64,000 nt of DNA from CAUZIZ01 sp965218775 (GCA_965218775.1 CBDCLS010000006.1:1550001-1614000), one strand, 5' to 3'. Counted from the stretch's first letter, positions 8,983 through 18,846 are shown. A program made the numbers and translations. The notes: generated by a model not told the origin, from the sequence alone.

Positions 8983-9996
8983 ATGACTTTAGTGCAGGAC
9001 AATACGCTTTCCTTCAATCTCGAGCCGACTTTTCGCTGCAATCTGGGTTGTGAGATGTGCCCTCGCTTTTCCAGTGAGGACCCTCATCTCGATATGTCGA
9101 TGGACACCTACGCGCGAATCCATGCGGCCATGGGCTACGCCCACACGGTCGACTTCACGGGATGGGGTGAACCCATGCTTCACCGGGAAATCTACAACAT
9201 GATCCGTGCCGCCAAGGACCAGGGATGTGTCATCAGCATGACGTCGAATGGCACCATTTTGAATCGGAAGAATAGTCTCTCCCTGATCTCGGCGGGTATG
9301 GATCGTCTTACCATCTCGGTAGACGGGATGACTCCCCAGACCTTTGACGCCATTCGTCTTGGCGCCTCCTTCGAGCAGATCACCAGGAATCTGAAGGAGT
9401 TGAGCCAACTGGTCCAGGAGACCCAAAGTTCCCTGGAACTGTCGGTAGCCTTCACCATTCAACACGACAATGCATCCGATCTATCCATGATCGTTCCCTG
9501 GATGAGTACGATGGGGTCGCGTGTGTTGCACTTGAAGCAACTGAACGTTCTTTCCCAGGCGGACGACTGGGAACGAAGCTTCCTGAAGCATGGTCTGGCG
9601 TCGGGAAGCCAGGATCGTGCGCCCATGGAGCGCCTCGAGAAGCAGATTGAGGGTGTGTTAGAAGAGGCCCAGGAAGCTGGAATCGAGGTTCGGATGCATT
9701 CTGAGTTTCCCATGACTCGGGAGATGAAGGGCCGCCACTGCCTGGCCACTCCACTGGAGTCCGTCTACTTTTCCTACGAAGGCAAGGTAGCCCCTTGTTG
9801 CCATTTTGGCCACCACGTCAGCCGATACTTTGAGTCCGAGTTCTACTCACCCTCGGCGCTATTCTTCGGTGACATCCGGGAACAGACATTCCGTGAGGTC
9901 TGGGAAGATGATTCCTTTCAGAACTTTCGGCGAGGCTTTGTGACCCAGGATTTCCCCGATGCCTGCAAGACTTGCTACCTACTCTATGGCAAGTAG
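8983..9996 (+). CDS. Radical SAM protein with SPASM-type C-terminal domain
   Basis: 337 residues. The N-terminus carries the 4Fe-4S CxxxCxxC motif (C19, C23, C26 in FRCNLGCEMC), then GWGEPMLHREI and the TSNGT strand typical of radical SAM barrels. The C-terminal part has further cysteines (about C253, C272-C273, C328, C331) arranged as in SPASM domains, which bind extra iron-sulfur clusters. Family members modify peptides or act in cofactor and lipid maturation. No precursor peptide gene is visible nearby, so the substrate is unknown. The gene at 10069 follows on the same strand after 72 bp. Confidence 0.88.
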   Translation: MTLVQDNTLSFNLEPTFRCNLGCEMCPRFSSEDPHLDMSMDTYARIHAAMGYAHTVDFTGWGEPMLHREIYNMIRAAKDQGCVISMTSNGTILNRKNSLSLISAGMDRLTISVDGMTPQTFDAIRLGASFEQITRNLKELSQLVQETQSSLELSVAFTIQHDNASDLSMIVPWMSTMGSRVLHLKQLNVLSQADDWERSFLKHGLASGSQDRAPMERLEKQIEGVLEEAQEAGIEVRMHSEFPMTREMKGRHCLATPLESVYFSYEGKVAPCCHFGHHVSRYFESEFYSPSALFFGDIREQTFREVWEDDSFQNFRRGFVTQDFPDACKTCYLLYGK

Positions 9997-10068
9997 GCTT
10001 CACCAAGAGCATCGGTCATGTGTTGGCTGGTAGGTCAAACTACCACACTCTTGAACTAGGAGAAGCCG

Positions 10069-10983
10069 GTGAAAAGAAGAGAATTCCTCATATCTTCGGC
10101 AGGTGCGAGTGTTTCCTTCCTGGGCGCGGGCAACCTTGTCCGGGCAGCGTCTTCGGGTGGAGGCGAAAGAGGAAAGGGAGGACTGCATCTCAAATACGCT
10201 CCTCGCCTCGGTTTCCTGGCGGATCATCTGAGTATATCCCAGCGTCTGGAGAAATTTTCCCAGCACGGCTTCTTCGCGATCGAATACAACGGATTGATGC
10301 GCCATCCGAGAGCCGAGGTTGGTCAGGTACGAAAGAAACTTGACTCTCTAGGGATGGAGATGGGTATCTTCGTGGCGAACCCGAACGGTTGGAAAACGGC
10401 TGGACTGTGCGATCCGGCGGAGCGGGCCAACTTCCTTTCGGATCTCCGCCAGGCCGTCGAGTACCACCGGATCATTGAAAATCATTTCTGCACGGTGATC
10501 ACTGGCCCCGAAAAACCGGGGATTCCACGCAGCCAGCAGAAGCAGAATGTGATTGATGGGTTGAAGGCCGCCGCCGAGGTGCTGGAACCTACCGAGTTGA
10601 CGATCGTAGTGGAACCGTTGAATGTCCTGGTGAATCACGCTGGCTATTTCCTGGTGTACTCGGAAGAGGCTGCCGAGATCATGGAAGCCGTGGGGAGCTC
10701 CAGGGTCAAGATTCTCTTCGACATCTACCATCAACAGATTTCGGAGGGCAACCTGATCAACAACATCAAGAAGCACCTGCCCTACATCGGTTACTTCCAG
10801 GTGGGCGACGTGCCGGGCCGAAAGGAGCCTGGAACTGGCGAAGTGAACTGGAAGAACGTGTTCAAGGCGATCTACGACACTGGATATCGAGGCATTCTCG
10901 GCATGGAGCACGGGCTTTCCGTCCCTGGTGAGAAGGGACTTCTCAAGTGCTTTGCTGAATACCGACGCGCGGATAATTGGTAA
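10069..10983 (+). CDS. Tat-exported TIM-barrel protein, hydroxypyruvate isomerase-like
   Basis: 304 residues. It starts at GTG after AGGAG with a twin-arginine signal (KRREFLISSAGASVSFLGAG), so it is likely periplasmic. The rest is a xylose isomerase-like (AP endonuclease 2) barrel: IVVEPLN, ILFDIYHQQISEGN and YFQVGDVPGRKEPGTGEVNW contain the expected metal-binding Glu, Asp, His and Glu residues and closely resemble hydroxypyruvate isomerase (Hyi). Cytoplasmic Hyi interconverts hydroxypyruvate and tartronate semialdehyde; the exported form probably acts on another sugar acid or keto sugar. Similar exported barrels occur at 36288 and 55431. Confidence 0.82.
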   Translation: MKRREFLISSAGASVSFLGAGNLVRAASSGGGERGKGGLHLKYAPRLGFLADHLSISQRLEKFSQHGFFAIEYNGLMRHPRAEVGQVRKKLDSLGMEMGIFVANPNGWKTAGLCDPAERANFLSDLRQAVEYHRIIENHFCTVITGPEKPGIPRSQQKQNVIDGLKAAAEVLEPTELTIVVEPLNVLVNHAGYFLVYSEEAAEIMEAVGSSRVKILFDIYHQQISEGNLINNIKKHLPYIGYFQVGDVPGRKEPGTGEVNWKNVFKAIYDTGYRGILGMEHGLSVPGEKGLLKCFAEYRRADNW

Positions 10984-11000
10984 GGCTACTAGCTGTGCCA

Positions 11001-11126
11001 GATCATTCACAAGGAAACTTTGGGTCCGGCGTAGCGGTGGGCTCCAGGCCGCCGTCCGAGCCAAAGGCTCGGAAGAATAAGACTTCGGCCTGGAGGCCAA
11101 AGCTACGTTCACCAATGAAGTTTCAG
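11001..11126 (+). repeat. Family-1 compound hairpin repeat, copy B
   Basis: Starts gatcattcacaaggaaactt and ends gaagtttcag, with the same nested stems as copy A. It lies between the convergent 3' ends of the genes at 10983 and 11187, where it could end transcription in both directions. Confidence 0.88.
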
Positions 11127-11186
11127 CTTAGCTTGGTGCGAGGAGCCGCCCGACTAAATGGGCGATCACCCATCGGGCTTGGCCTC

Positions 11187-12968
11187 TCAGGCGTGTTGTC
11201 CGCGTAAGGAAATCTCCCCTACGAACTTTCGCGTTCCCCGGCGCAGCAAGGACCAGGCATAGAGGAAGGCCAGGCAGATGAGACAGAACAGCTCCAGAAG
11301 AGTGGCGGACTCGACGGTACTCCCGCTCAAGGGCACGCTTTTGAACTCCGGTAGCAAGGCGTTGGTGAGGAAGCCCAGGCTCGCAGAAAGAAGAATGATG
11401 CTCAGACTGAACTTCAAAGCGACTCTTCTCGAGTGCAGTTGTCCCAGTACACCGAAGGTGGTCACGTTGGTGGCGGGTCCCGTTAGCAGAAAGGCCAGGG
11501 CTGCACCCGGTGAGACTCCTTTGGCGAGGAGCACGGCAACGAAGGGTGTGGCACTGGAGGCGCAGACGTAGGTCGGTAGGCCCAAAAGGGTAAAGAGGAT
11601 TACTTCGAAGGAGGAGGGAAGTGCACTCAGGCGCCCGGGTTGGAGGAAGGACTCTGTTATGGCGGCTACAGTCAATCCGAATAGGATCCAGGGTGCAGTG
11701 TGATCGACTACCTCTCCCAGTCCCATCTTTAGTGCACGGCCGACTTTAGCGCCGAAGGTCTGTCCTTCGGCCTCGGCTGGCTGCTTCTCCCTCTCGGGTT
11801 CGAGGCTCGAGGAAGGTGTCATCGGTCCACCGACCATCCAGCCCACAGCGAAAGCAACCAAAGCCGCTGCTAGGACTCGCGCCACCGTCATCTGTGTTCC
11901 CAATAGGGGAATGGACATGAGTACGGCGTCCAGACCCAATTCGGGAGTGGAAATCAGGAAGGCCATGGCGGCAGTGGCTGGAGCCCCTCGCTGCACCAGG
12001 GTGCGGTAAAGTGGGACCACCCCGCAGGAGCAGATGGGAAAGGGCAGGCCCAGACTCATTCCTCGCACAGCCTGGGTCCATTTTGCTCCCTTGTTCATCC
12101 ATCGGATTGAAGATTGGGAAAGAAAGGAACTCATGAATCCGGCTACCAGATAGGCCAGAAGCAGGGCCGGTGCACTGCGTAGGGCCAGTCCTAGAAAGGT
12201 TCGAAATATGGGGAGGTTGATGGAGCCGTGAACGGATTCGTCCCCTCCCAGGAAGACTGCCATTAGCCCAATGCCCAACAAGGCTCCGGAGCCTTCGTAC
12301 CAACCGGTCTTCTTCCCAAGTCCTCCCTTTGCCATGAGTTGAGATTTGATTCCGGGTTGGTGAAAGATCACGTGTGCCAGGGAACCCGCCACCAACGCCT
12401 GGAACCAGGTCATGGCTTGACTCGATAGGCTTACAAGCAGTTGGGGACCCAGTCCGAATCCCAGGGTGGTGCTGACGACGACAAGGGCGAAAACAACCAC
12501 TGCGGTCCGCACGCCGAAGATGGGGCGTACCAGCCACCAGATGGTGAGACCAACTGGCAAGCGATGCAGGATGACCGCAAACGGCAGCAAGTGCTGGCTC
12601 TGACCGGGCGAGAGGTGAGGATTGGTCAGAGCGGCACCGTCCGCTGCGGCATGGACGCAGAGTCCAATCAGCCCCAGGACCAAAGCCGTGGAGTGGACTC
12701 GATCGGCACCTCTCTTGAAGATCTTCTCGGTAAAGGTTGGCCCGAACATTCCCAGAAAGGCGAATAGCAGCGACCACCAATGACCTCGGGCCAGGATTGC
12801 AGGAAGGATGCTGAGCGCAACGAGTCCGGTTATGCAGACGAAGATGAAGCCGTCCAGAAGCGAGAGCATTGGGAGTCGATTGCGCGAGACTCGATAGATC
12901 AGAGGGCCCAAAGAGAGGGAGATAAAGCTCGCAAAGAGTAGCTCGATTTCCTCCAGTCTGAATTCCAA
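11187..12968 (-). CDS. Fusion of a ZIP-like membrane domain with an SO_0444/YraQ-type Cu/Zn efflux permease
   Basis: 593 residues, all membrane. Residues 1 to about 220 form roughly seven helices. Two carry ZIP-transporter-like metal motifs: VHAAADGAAL, then HRLPVGL. The remainder is the DUF318/YraQ permease, recognised by LPFPICSCGVVPLYRTL and GAPATAAMAFLISTPELGLDA. The second half also has CASSATPFVAVLLAKGVSPGAALAFLLTGPATN, the internal repeat typical of this family. Known SO_0444 members export copper or zinc. The ZIP-like part normally imports divalent metals, so its role here is unclear. Single gene, convergent with 10069. Confidence 0.8.
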   Translation of the reverse strand: MEFRLEEIELLFASFISLSLGPLIYRVSRNRLPMLSLLDGFIFVCITGLVALSILPAILARGHWWSLLFAFLGMFGPTFTEKIFKRGADRVHSTALVLGLIGLCVHAAADGAALTNPHLSPGQSQHLLPFAVILHRLPVGLTIWWLVRPIFGVRTAVVVFALVVVSTTLGFGLGPQLLVSLSSQAMTWFQALVAGSLAHVIFHQPGIKSQLMAKGGLGKKTGWYEGSGALLGIGLMAVFLGGDESVHGSINLPIFRTFLGLALRSAPALLLAYLVAGFMSSFLSQSSIRWMNKGAKWTQAVRGMSLGLPFPICSCGVVPLYRTLVQRGAPATAAMAFLISTPELGLDAVLMSIPLLGTQMTVARVLAAALVAFAVGWMVGGPMTPSSSLEPEREKQPAEAEGQTFGAKVGRALKMGLGEVVDHTAPWILFGLTVAAITESFLQPGRLSALPSSFEVILFTLLGLPTYVCASSATPFVAVLLAKGVSPGAALAFLLTGPATNVTTFGVLGQLHSRRVALKFSLSIILLSASLGFLTNALLPEFKSVPLSGSTVESATLLELFCLICLAFLYAWSLLRRGTRKFVGEISLRGQHA

Positions 12969-13035
12969 AAGGGTTCAACCTTTCCTCAGGTACTTAAGAA
13001 GCAAGCGTTCACGAGTATGGTAAACTATCGCCCGC

Positions 13036-13914
13036 ATGCGAATCGATCTCCTTGCCTTTCGGAGCTTGGGCAAAGGAGCGTTCTGGGCGGATATCTGGTC
13101 GGATATCAACGAATACGACTTCTGGGGAATGGCCGCCCAGGTCAGCTATTACTTCCTTCTAGCCTTCTTTCCTTTTCTTTTATTTCTGAGCGCGCTCATT
13201 GGTTTCATCCCGGTAGATCCCAACCTGTGGGGCAAGTTTCTGGCCGAGCTAAACGCCTTCCTGCCGGAGAGCACCTACGAGAGCGTGGTGACAGCGATCA
13301 TTCTCCCTCTGGCCCGATCCCAGAACACGGGAATTCTGTCAGTTGGGCTGTTTCTTACCCTCTTGATTGCCTCGCTGGCTTTCAGTGGAACCATCAGACC
13401 TCTCAGCCGTGTCTTCGGAGTAGAAGACAGTCGGTCCTACCTGCAGAAGCTTTTCCTTTCAGTCGGAGTGACCATACTGGTCTCCCTGTTCATCATCGTA
13501 TCGGCCTTTCTCCTGGTCTGGGGTGATTGGTTGATTACCCTCATGGTCGAAAGCCCCCCACTAAGAGCACTGTATACGGCGATTCGTTGGATACTCCTTT
13601 TCGTACTCTTGAACATTGGAATACATACCGTCTATTACGCGCTCCCTCAACCCCAGGTCTACTGGAGGATATTCTCACCTGGCAGCGTCGTTGCCACCCT
13701 GGGCTGGATCTTCGGATCCCTGGGCTTCCGCCTGTATGTAAACAGCTTTGGCATGTATCAAATGTTGTACGGAAGTCTAGGAGCGGTTATTGTTCTGATT
13801 ATCTGGTTCTATCTCTCGAGTCTGGCTCTCCTGGTTGGGGGCAGGATCGACTCGAGGATCCACGGGCTTCAGCAGGACCCATTGGCTCGCTGGTCGGCCG
13901 GTAACGTCGGTTGA
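13036..13914 (+). CDS. YihY/BrkB-family inner-membrane protein
   Basis: 292 residues with about six transmembrane helices. The N-terminus (MAAQVSYYFLLAFFPFLLFLSALIG) and C-terminus (YGSLGAVIVLIIWFYLSSLALLVGG) are the two conserved blocks of the YihY/UPF0761 family. The family has been linked to resistance phenotypes and called ribonuclease BN in error; its true function is unknown. It is divergent from the permease at 11187 with a 67-bp gap that must contain both promoters. Confidence 0.87.
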   Translation: MRIDLLAFRSLGKGAFWADIWSDINEYDFWGMAAQVSYYFLLAFFPFLLFLSALIGFIPVDPNLWGKFLAELNAFLPESTYESVVTAIILPLARSQNTGILSVGLFLTLLIASLAFSGTIRPLSRVFGVEDSRSYLQKLFLSVGVTILVSLFIIVSAFLLVWGDWLITLMVESPPLRALYTAIRWILLFVLLNIGIHTVYYALPQPQVYWRIFSPGSVVATLGWIFGSLGFRLYVNSFGMYQMLYGSLGAVIVLIIWFYLSSLALLVGGRIDSRIHGLQQDPLARWSAGNVG

Positions 13915-14045
13915 GCCAAGTGTCAGTACTGGCGAAGATGGGTTGGTCGTGAGTCGGGACAGGCAGTACCGATCATATCAAGCTCGAACCGGAGCATCCA
14001 TCACCTCGAGATGAGCTTCACTGCAGCATTGTGGGGGAGGGAACG

Positions 14046-16904
14046 ATGATGCGATCGAAGAGCCGGCTCCGATTTACCCCTGTGGTTTTCGCCCTTCTCT
14101 GCTTGGCAGATTGCAAGCCTCCCTCAGAGAAGCAGGCGCCAGCCTCGGCCGTTGTGCAGATACGAGTTCCGGATGCTTCCTTCCGGGTAACCTTCGGAAT
14201 AAAGGATCGGGAGCCGCAGACCTGGAATGGTCGTCTCCTGCCACAGGAGGGTCAGATTGTTCGGGTGGAACCCGACCTGCTCCGAGAGCACAACTACCAG
14301 GCATCAGAGGAACCCAAATTCCCCAACGATTATGTTCGCGACGGTCTTTCCTGGGTGTGCAGCACTCGCCCTGCCTGGATGCGAGATCCAAGTGATTTCG
14401 AGCTCGAACTACCCAGCCTCCTGCTTCAGCTTTGGCGTAATCCTGGAAACGCCCCTCTCCACCTGGAGACGGATAAAGGAAAGATCCGGTTCCAACCTCG
14501 GGCTCTCAAGCCTTTTCAGTCCGTGTTCTTCCTGGATGGAGCAGTCCGCATCGAAGTCGTTCCTTCCGTGTTTTCGCCGGTTCATTCGACGACTGGTCAG
14601 CAAGACTATCCCGCGGTGCTGGCGAGGCGAGACGGAGAGTTGTGGACGACTTGGCAGGAATACGGCGAGGAAAGCGAGTCGGTCTATGCGCGAAAGCGGG
14701 TAGACGAGCAGTGGGAGGAGCCGATCCGACTCGTGGAGGGAGCCGATGTGTTCCGGACGACTCTGGGAGAGGATGCTTCCGGACGAGTCTGGGTTGTCTG
14801 GTCGATGCAGGTCGAAGGTAATTGGGACTTGTACGGTCGGGCCTTCGACGGAAATGACTGGACATCCCTTGAGAGATTGACGCAGCACAAGGGGCCGGAC
14901 ATCTATCACCGGTTCGTTCGTGACTCGGAAGATCGGCTATGGCTCGTATGGCAGGCGACACTGGATGGGGTGAGTCAAATTGTGGCCAAACACTTCGATG
15001 GCTCGCACTGGTCGTCGCGGGTTCAAATTAGCGACGGTTCTGCGGGAGCAGGGAACAACTGGTGGCCAACCGCGGCGGCAGGAAGGGATGGCTCGATCGC
15101 GGTGGGCTGGGATGGGTACGCGAGCGGAAGCTACGATGTCTACGTTAGAAGGATGGACTCTGGTGAGTGGGGTCCAGTGCGGGGTCTGGCTTCTACCCAA
15201 CGCTTTGAGGCTAACCCATCTCTGTCCTTCGATGAGAAGAATCGGCTCTGGGTAGCCTGGCAGGAGTCCTCCGTCGAGTGGGGCAAGGATACGGGCCGGC
15301 TCCTCTCGCCTCCGCTGGGAACACAACTGCACGAATCCAGGTGGCTTCGCGTCGTCTGTCTCGAAGGAGAGAGAGTGCTTCGCCCGGTAGCTTCCCTGTC
15401 TCAGGTCCTGCCGGGAGACCAGTGGGAGCTCCCGCATCTCGAGGTCGGTCCCGGAGGTCAGCCTTGGCTCTTCGTTCGGAAGATGACCCTACGTCAGCCG
15501 GACACGCGGGAAGTCAGAGGGAAGTTGGGACCCGCCTATTTTCCCCGCTGGGATATCTATGCAACCCGATATCAGGGCTCTGCTTGGAGCGAGCCCATGT
15601 ATCTACCCCGAAGCAGCGGCCGCAACGACATGATGCCGCAGTCGTCACCTGACCCCGAAGGCGGTTTCTGGCTGGCTTGGGCAACCGACAGCCGGAACAC
15701 GAAGTCCTATATGCAGCAACAGAACCGCGTGATGATGACCCGGTTCGAAGCCTCTCCGCAAACAGAGCAGCTCCGGCTGGAAGCTTATACACCTGAGCCA
15801 GTCCCCAGCTTCGATCCGATTCATGAGAACGAGGCCGAGGAGACCAGGCAGATTCAGTCCTATCGGATTCAAAGTGGGGGCAAGACCTTTTCCATTTTTC
15901 GAGGGGATCTTCATCGGCATACCGATATCTCGGTGGATGGTGGAGGGGACGGATCCCTGCTCGATGCCTACCGCTATGCTCGGGATGCGGCCCAGCTGGA
16001 TTTCCTGGGAATCACGGATCACACCGACCACGTGGCCGAGTCCTACACCTGGTGGCGCAGCCAGAAGTTCGCCGATCTGTTCCAGCAGGATAAGTTCGTC
16101 GCATTCTATAGCTACGAGAGATCTGCGATCTTTCCAAATGGGCACCGCAACATAATCTTTGTGGAACGGGGTCGACCCGTGCTACCGATTCTGGGACAGG
16201 AGAATCGAGGACTCGAGGGGGCTGAGCGGCTCTTCTGGTATCTACGGCGCTACGACGGAACTTCAATTCCCCACACCTCAGTCGGTGGGGGAGGAACCGA
16301 CTGGCGTGACAATGATCCACAGGTAGAGCATCTGGTCGAGATCTACCAGGGGCTGAGGGATACCTACGAACATCCGGGAGCTCCCCGTCCCAAGACACTC
16401 GAACCAGCGCCGGCCGGTTGGAAGCCGGGCCATGTCTGGAACGCCCTTCGAAAGGGCTACAAGCTGGGCTTCATCGCCTCCTCCGACCATCACTCCACAC
16501 ATATGAGCTACGCCTGTCTTCTGGCGGAGAGCCTTACACGGGAGAGCCTGATGGAGGCGATTCGGGCACGGCGGGCCTATGCGGCGACCGACAATATCAT
16601 CTTGGATATTCGCTATTTCGGCTCTGACGGAGAGCATCTGATGGGTGAGGAGTTCGCGAGTTCGGCACCCCTGCGCATCAAGGCTACGATCGTGGGCACC
16701 GACACGATCGCGAGAATCGACGTTATCAAAGACGAAAAGGTCGTCTATCAGGTCGAGCCTCAGCAGTCACGGGTTGATTTCGAGTTTCTAGAGGGTGCTG
16801 ACCTGGGAGGCGAGACCAGCTACTACTATCTGCGAGTCCTGCAGCAGGACGGTGAACTGGCCTGGGCTTCTCCAGTGTGGGTCGACTACAGTCCCAGCAA
16901 TTGA
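14046..16904 (+). CDS. Exported beta-propeller protein with C-terminal PHP-type hydrolase domain (DUF3604-like)
   Basis: About 952 residues. The signal sequence ends at FALLCLADC, giving a likely lipoprotein. Roughly residues 180-560 contain repeated strands of the form RVWVVWSMQVEGNWDLYGRA, RLWLVWQATLDG and RLWVAWQES, a BNR/sialidase-like propeller. From about residue 620 a metal-dependent PHP fold follows, with LHRHTD, ITDHTDH and SSDHHSTH supplying the His/Asp ligands. PHP domains hydrolyse phosphoesters; the substrate here is unknown. The ATG at 14046 is chosen because GGGGGAGGG lies just upstream. Confidence 0.78.
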   Translation: MMRSKSRLRFTPVVFALLCLADCKPPSEKQAPASAVVQIRVPDASFRVTFGIKDREPQTWNGRLLPQEGQIVRVEPDLLREHNYQASEEPKFPNDYVRDGLSWVCSTRPAWMRDPSDFELELPSLLLQLWRNPGNAPLHLETDKGKIRFQPRALKPFQSVFFLDGAVRIEVVPSVFSPVHSTTGQQDYPAVLARRDGELWTTWQEYGEESESVYARKRVDEQWEEPIRLVEGADVFRTTLGEDASGRVWVVWSMQVEGNWDLYGRAFDGNDWTSLERLTQHKGPDIYHRFVRDSEDRLWLVWQATLDGVSQIVAKHFDGSHWSSRVQISDGSAGAGNNWWPTAAAGRDGSIAVGWDGYASGSYDVYVRRMDSGEWGPVRGLASTQRFEANPSLSFDEKNRLWVAWQESSVEWGKDTGRLLSPPLGTQLHESRWLRVVCLEGERVLRPVASLSQVLPGDQWELPHLEVGPGGQPWLFVRKMTLRQPDTREVRGKLGPAYFPRWDIYATRYQGSAWSEPMYLPRSSGRNDMMPQSSPDPEGGFWLAWATDSRNTKSYMQQQNRVMMTRFEASPQTEQLRLEAYTPEPVPSFDPIHENEAEETRQIQSYRIQSGGKTFSIFRGDLHRHTDISVDGGGDGSLLDAYRYARDAAQLDFLGITDHTDHVAESYTWWRSQKFADLFQQDKFVAFYSYERSAIFPNGHRNIIFVERGRPVLPILGQENRGLEGAERLFWYLRRYDGTSIPHTSVGGGGTDWRDNDPQVEHLVEIYQGLRDTYEHPGAPRPKTLEPAPAGWKPGHVWNALRKGYKLGFIASSDHHSTHMSYACLLAESLTRESLMEAIRARRAYAATDNIILDIRYFGSDGEHLMGEEFASSAPLRIKATIVGTDTIARIDVIKDEKVVYQVEPQQSRVDFEFLEGADLGGETSYYYLRVLQQDGELAWASPVWVDYSPSN

Positions 16905-16926
16905 GCAGAGTGCTGGGGAATCCCCG

Positions 16927-18516
16927 CTAGGGAGACGTTCGGGGCCCCGCTGCGGCAATCTCCGGAGTCGCGGCTTCCGCGTATTTCTGGAAGTTTTCTT
17001 GGAACAACTCCGCCAGTTTCCCTGCCGCTTTGTCGTACTGGGTCTGGTCCGTCCAGCCTTCCCGGGGGATCAGGATTTCGTCGGGGCATCCCGGACAGGC
17101 GGTCACCACGGACAATCCAAAGACAGGATCTTCGACGGTTGGAGCGTCGTCTAGCAGATTGGCGTGTATTGCATCGATGATGGCGCGCGTGTATCGCAAG
17201 CGGATCCGCCCCCCGACACCATAGCCGCCACCCGTCCAACCCGTATTGACGAGCCAGGTCCTGGTGCCGTGAGCCCGAATGTTAGCCGCCAGCATCTCGG
17301 CGTACTTGATGGGATGCCAGACCAGGAAAGCCGCACCGAAGCAGGCAGAGAACGTAGCCTCGGGTTCGGTAACGCCGACTTCGGTGCCGGCGACCTTGGC
17401 CGTATAGCCACTGATGAAGTGGTACATCGCCTGCGCGGGGGTAAGTTTGCTGACAGGTGGCAGGACTCCGTAGGCGTCGCAGGCCAACAGAATGATGTTC
17501 TGGGGATGGTTCCCGACGCAGGGGATCTTAGCGTTGGAAATGTGCTCTATGGGATAGGCTGCGCGCGTGTTCTCGGTAAGGGCGTCGCTGGAGTAGTCTA
17601 CGTCGCGGCTGACTGGATCTTGAATCGTGTTCTCGAGAATTGCACCAAAGCGTATCGCTCGGTAGATTTCGGGCTCTCTCTCCTGCGACAGATCAATGCA
17701 CTTGGCATAACATCCTCCCTCGATGTTGAAGATTCCCTGGTCGCTCCAACAGTGCTCATCGTCACCGATGAGTTTCCGTTTGGGATCGGCGGAGAGTGTG
17801 GTTTTTCCGGTCCCGGAAAGACCGAAGAAGAGGGAAACGTCGCCTTTCTCTCCTTCGTTTGCCGAGCAGTGCATCGAAAGGATGCCCTGCTTGGGCATCA
17901 GGTAGTGCATGATCGTGAAAACGCCCTTTTTCATTTCGCCGGCATACTGAGTACCCAGGATCACGACTTCACCGGATTCGAAGTTGAGGCTCACGTTTGT
18001 TTCCGAGCCAACGTCCTCGATTCTGGAATCGGCCGCAATGTTTCCGGCGTTGAAGATGACAAAACCGGGCTCACCGAACACCGCCAGTTCGTCAGCGCCG
18101 GGCCGGATAAGCATGTTGTTCATGAACAGCGCGTGGTAGGGCCTCGAGCAGATCACGCGTACCTTGAGGCGGCAGGTGGGATCCCAACCGGCATATCCGT
18201 CCAGGACATAGATGTGGCTGCAGCCGTTGAGATAGTCGATGGCACGACGGCGATTGACGCGAAACGACTCGGGAGAGATCCTCATGTTCACCGAGCCCCA
18301 CCAGATATCGTCCCTGCTCTCCGAGTGCTCTACGATCCTTTTGTCCCTGGGGCTCCGGCCGGTCTTTTCGCCGGAATTAGTGGCGATGGCGCCCGAGGAA
18401 GTGATCATGGATTCGTCCCGCAGGACCGCATGTTCGTAGAGCTCAGCTGGTGCGATGTTTCGATAGACCGCGTCGGCCTGGATCCCATAGTCGATCAGAT
18501 TGATTGATTTACTCAT
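16927..18516 (-). CDS. pckA: Phosphoenolpyruvate carboxykinase (ATP)
   Basis: Converts oxaloacetate and ATP to phosphoenolpyruvate, CO2 and ADP, the first committed step of gluconeogenesis. The 529-residue length is typical of the ATP-dependent family. Signatures: GRSPRDK (53-59), YAGEMKKG (191-198), the kinase P-loop GLSGTGKTT (232-240) and GDDEH (251-255). The start at MSKSINL (18516) fits the family and has GAGG upstream; a frame reaching 18612 adds unrelated residues. It stands alone and converges with the gene at 14046 after 22 bp. Confidence 0.97.
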   Translation of the reverse strand: MSKSINLIDYGIQADAVYRNIAPAELYEHAVLRDESMITSSGAIATNSGEKTGRSPRDKRIVEHSESRDDIWWGSVNMRISPESFRVNRRRAIDYLNGCSHIYVLDGYAGWDPTCRLKVRVICSRPYHALFMNNMLIRPGADELAVFGEPGFVIFNAGNIAADSRIEDVGSETNVSLNFESGEVVILGTQYAGEMKKGVFTIMHYLMPKQGILSMHCSANEGEKGDVSLFFGLSGTGKTTLSADPKRKLIGDDEHCWSDQGIFNIEGGCYAKCIDLSQEREPEIYRAIRFGAILENTIQDPVSRDVDYSSDALTENTRAAYPIEHISNAKIPCVGNHPQNIILLACDAYGVLPPVSKLTPAQAMYHFISGYTAKVAGTEVGVTEPEATFSACFGAAFLVWHPIKYAEMLAANIRAHGTRTWLVNTGWTGGGYGVGGRIRLRYTRAIIDAIHANLLDDAPTVEDPVFGLSVVTACPGCPDEILIPREGWTDQTQYDKAAGKLAELFQENFQKYAEAATPEIAAAGPRTSP

Positions 18517-18679
18517 CCGGGGAACCTCAATAGGGTTAAGAGTTGTTTCCGAAGGTCGTGTCAGAATCCTCTTCCAGCTGGAAAAACAAGCGCCATGAGC
18601 CTGTCTCTTCACATGGTCAGGCTAAAGCATCGCTCCAACAGTGTCAGGAGCACTTCCCATTCACTGTGGTGACACTGAG

Positions 18680-18804
18680 CTGAAACTTCATTGGCGACGT
18701 AGCTTTGGCCTCCAGGCCGAAGTCTTATTCTTCCGAGCCTTTGGCTCGGACGGCGGCCTGGAGCCCACCGCTACGCTGGACCCAAAGTTTCCTTGTGAAT
18801 GATC
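18680..18804 (-). repeat. Family-1 compound hairpin repeat, copy C
   Basis: Reverse-oriented copy, almost identical to copies B and D including the gatcattcacaaggaaactt edge. It sits in the 643-bp divergent gap between pckA and the efflux operon. That gap also holds the family-3 repeat at 18847-18915 and the efflux promoter region; no gene is visible in it. Confidence 0.88.
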
Positions 18805-18846
18805 CGGCTCACAGCCGGTGGCGAGGCTAGGCTGAAACTTCAAGGG

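Noticed and set aside
11746..12978. 410-codon frame antisense-frame to the ZIP/permease fusion
   Set aside because: It overlaps the permease in another frame of the same strand and gives a Pro/Arg/Ser-rich product with no membrane pattern.
17164..18507. Long open frame (447 codons) on the plus strand opposite pckA
   Set aside because: It lies wholly within pckA on the other strand, and the product shows no recognisable motif. It is a by-product of the GC-rich coding sequence.
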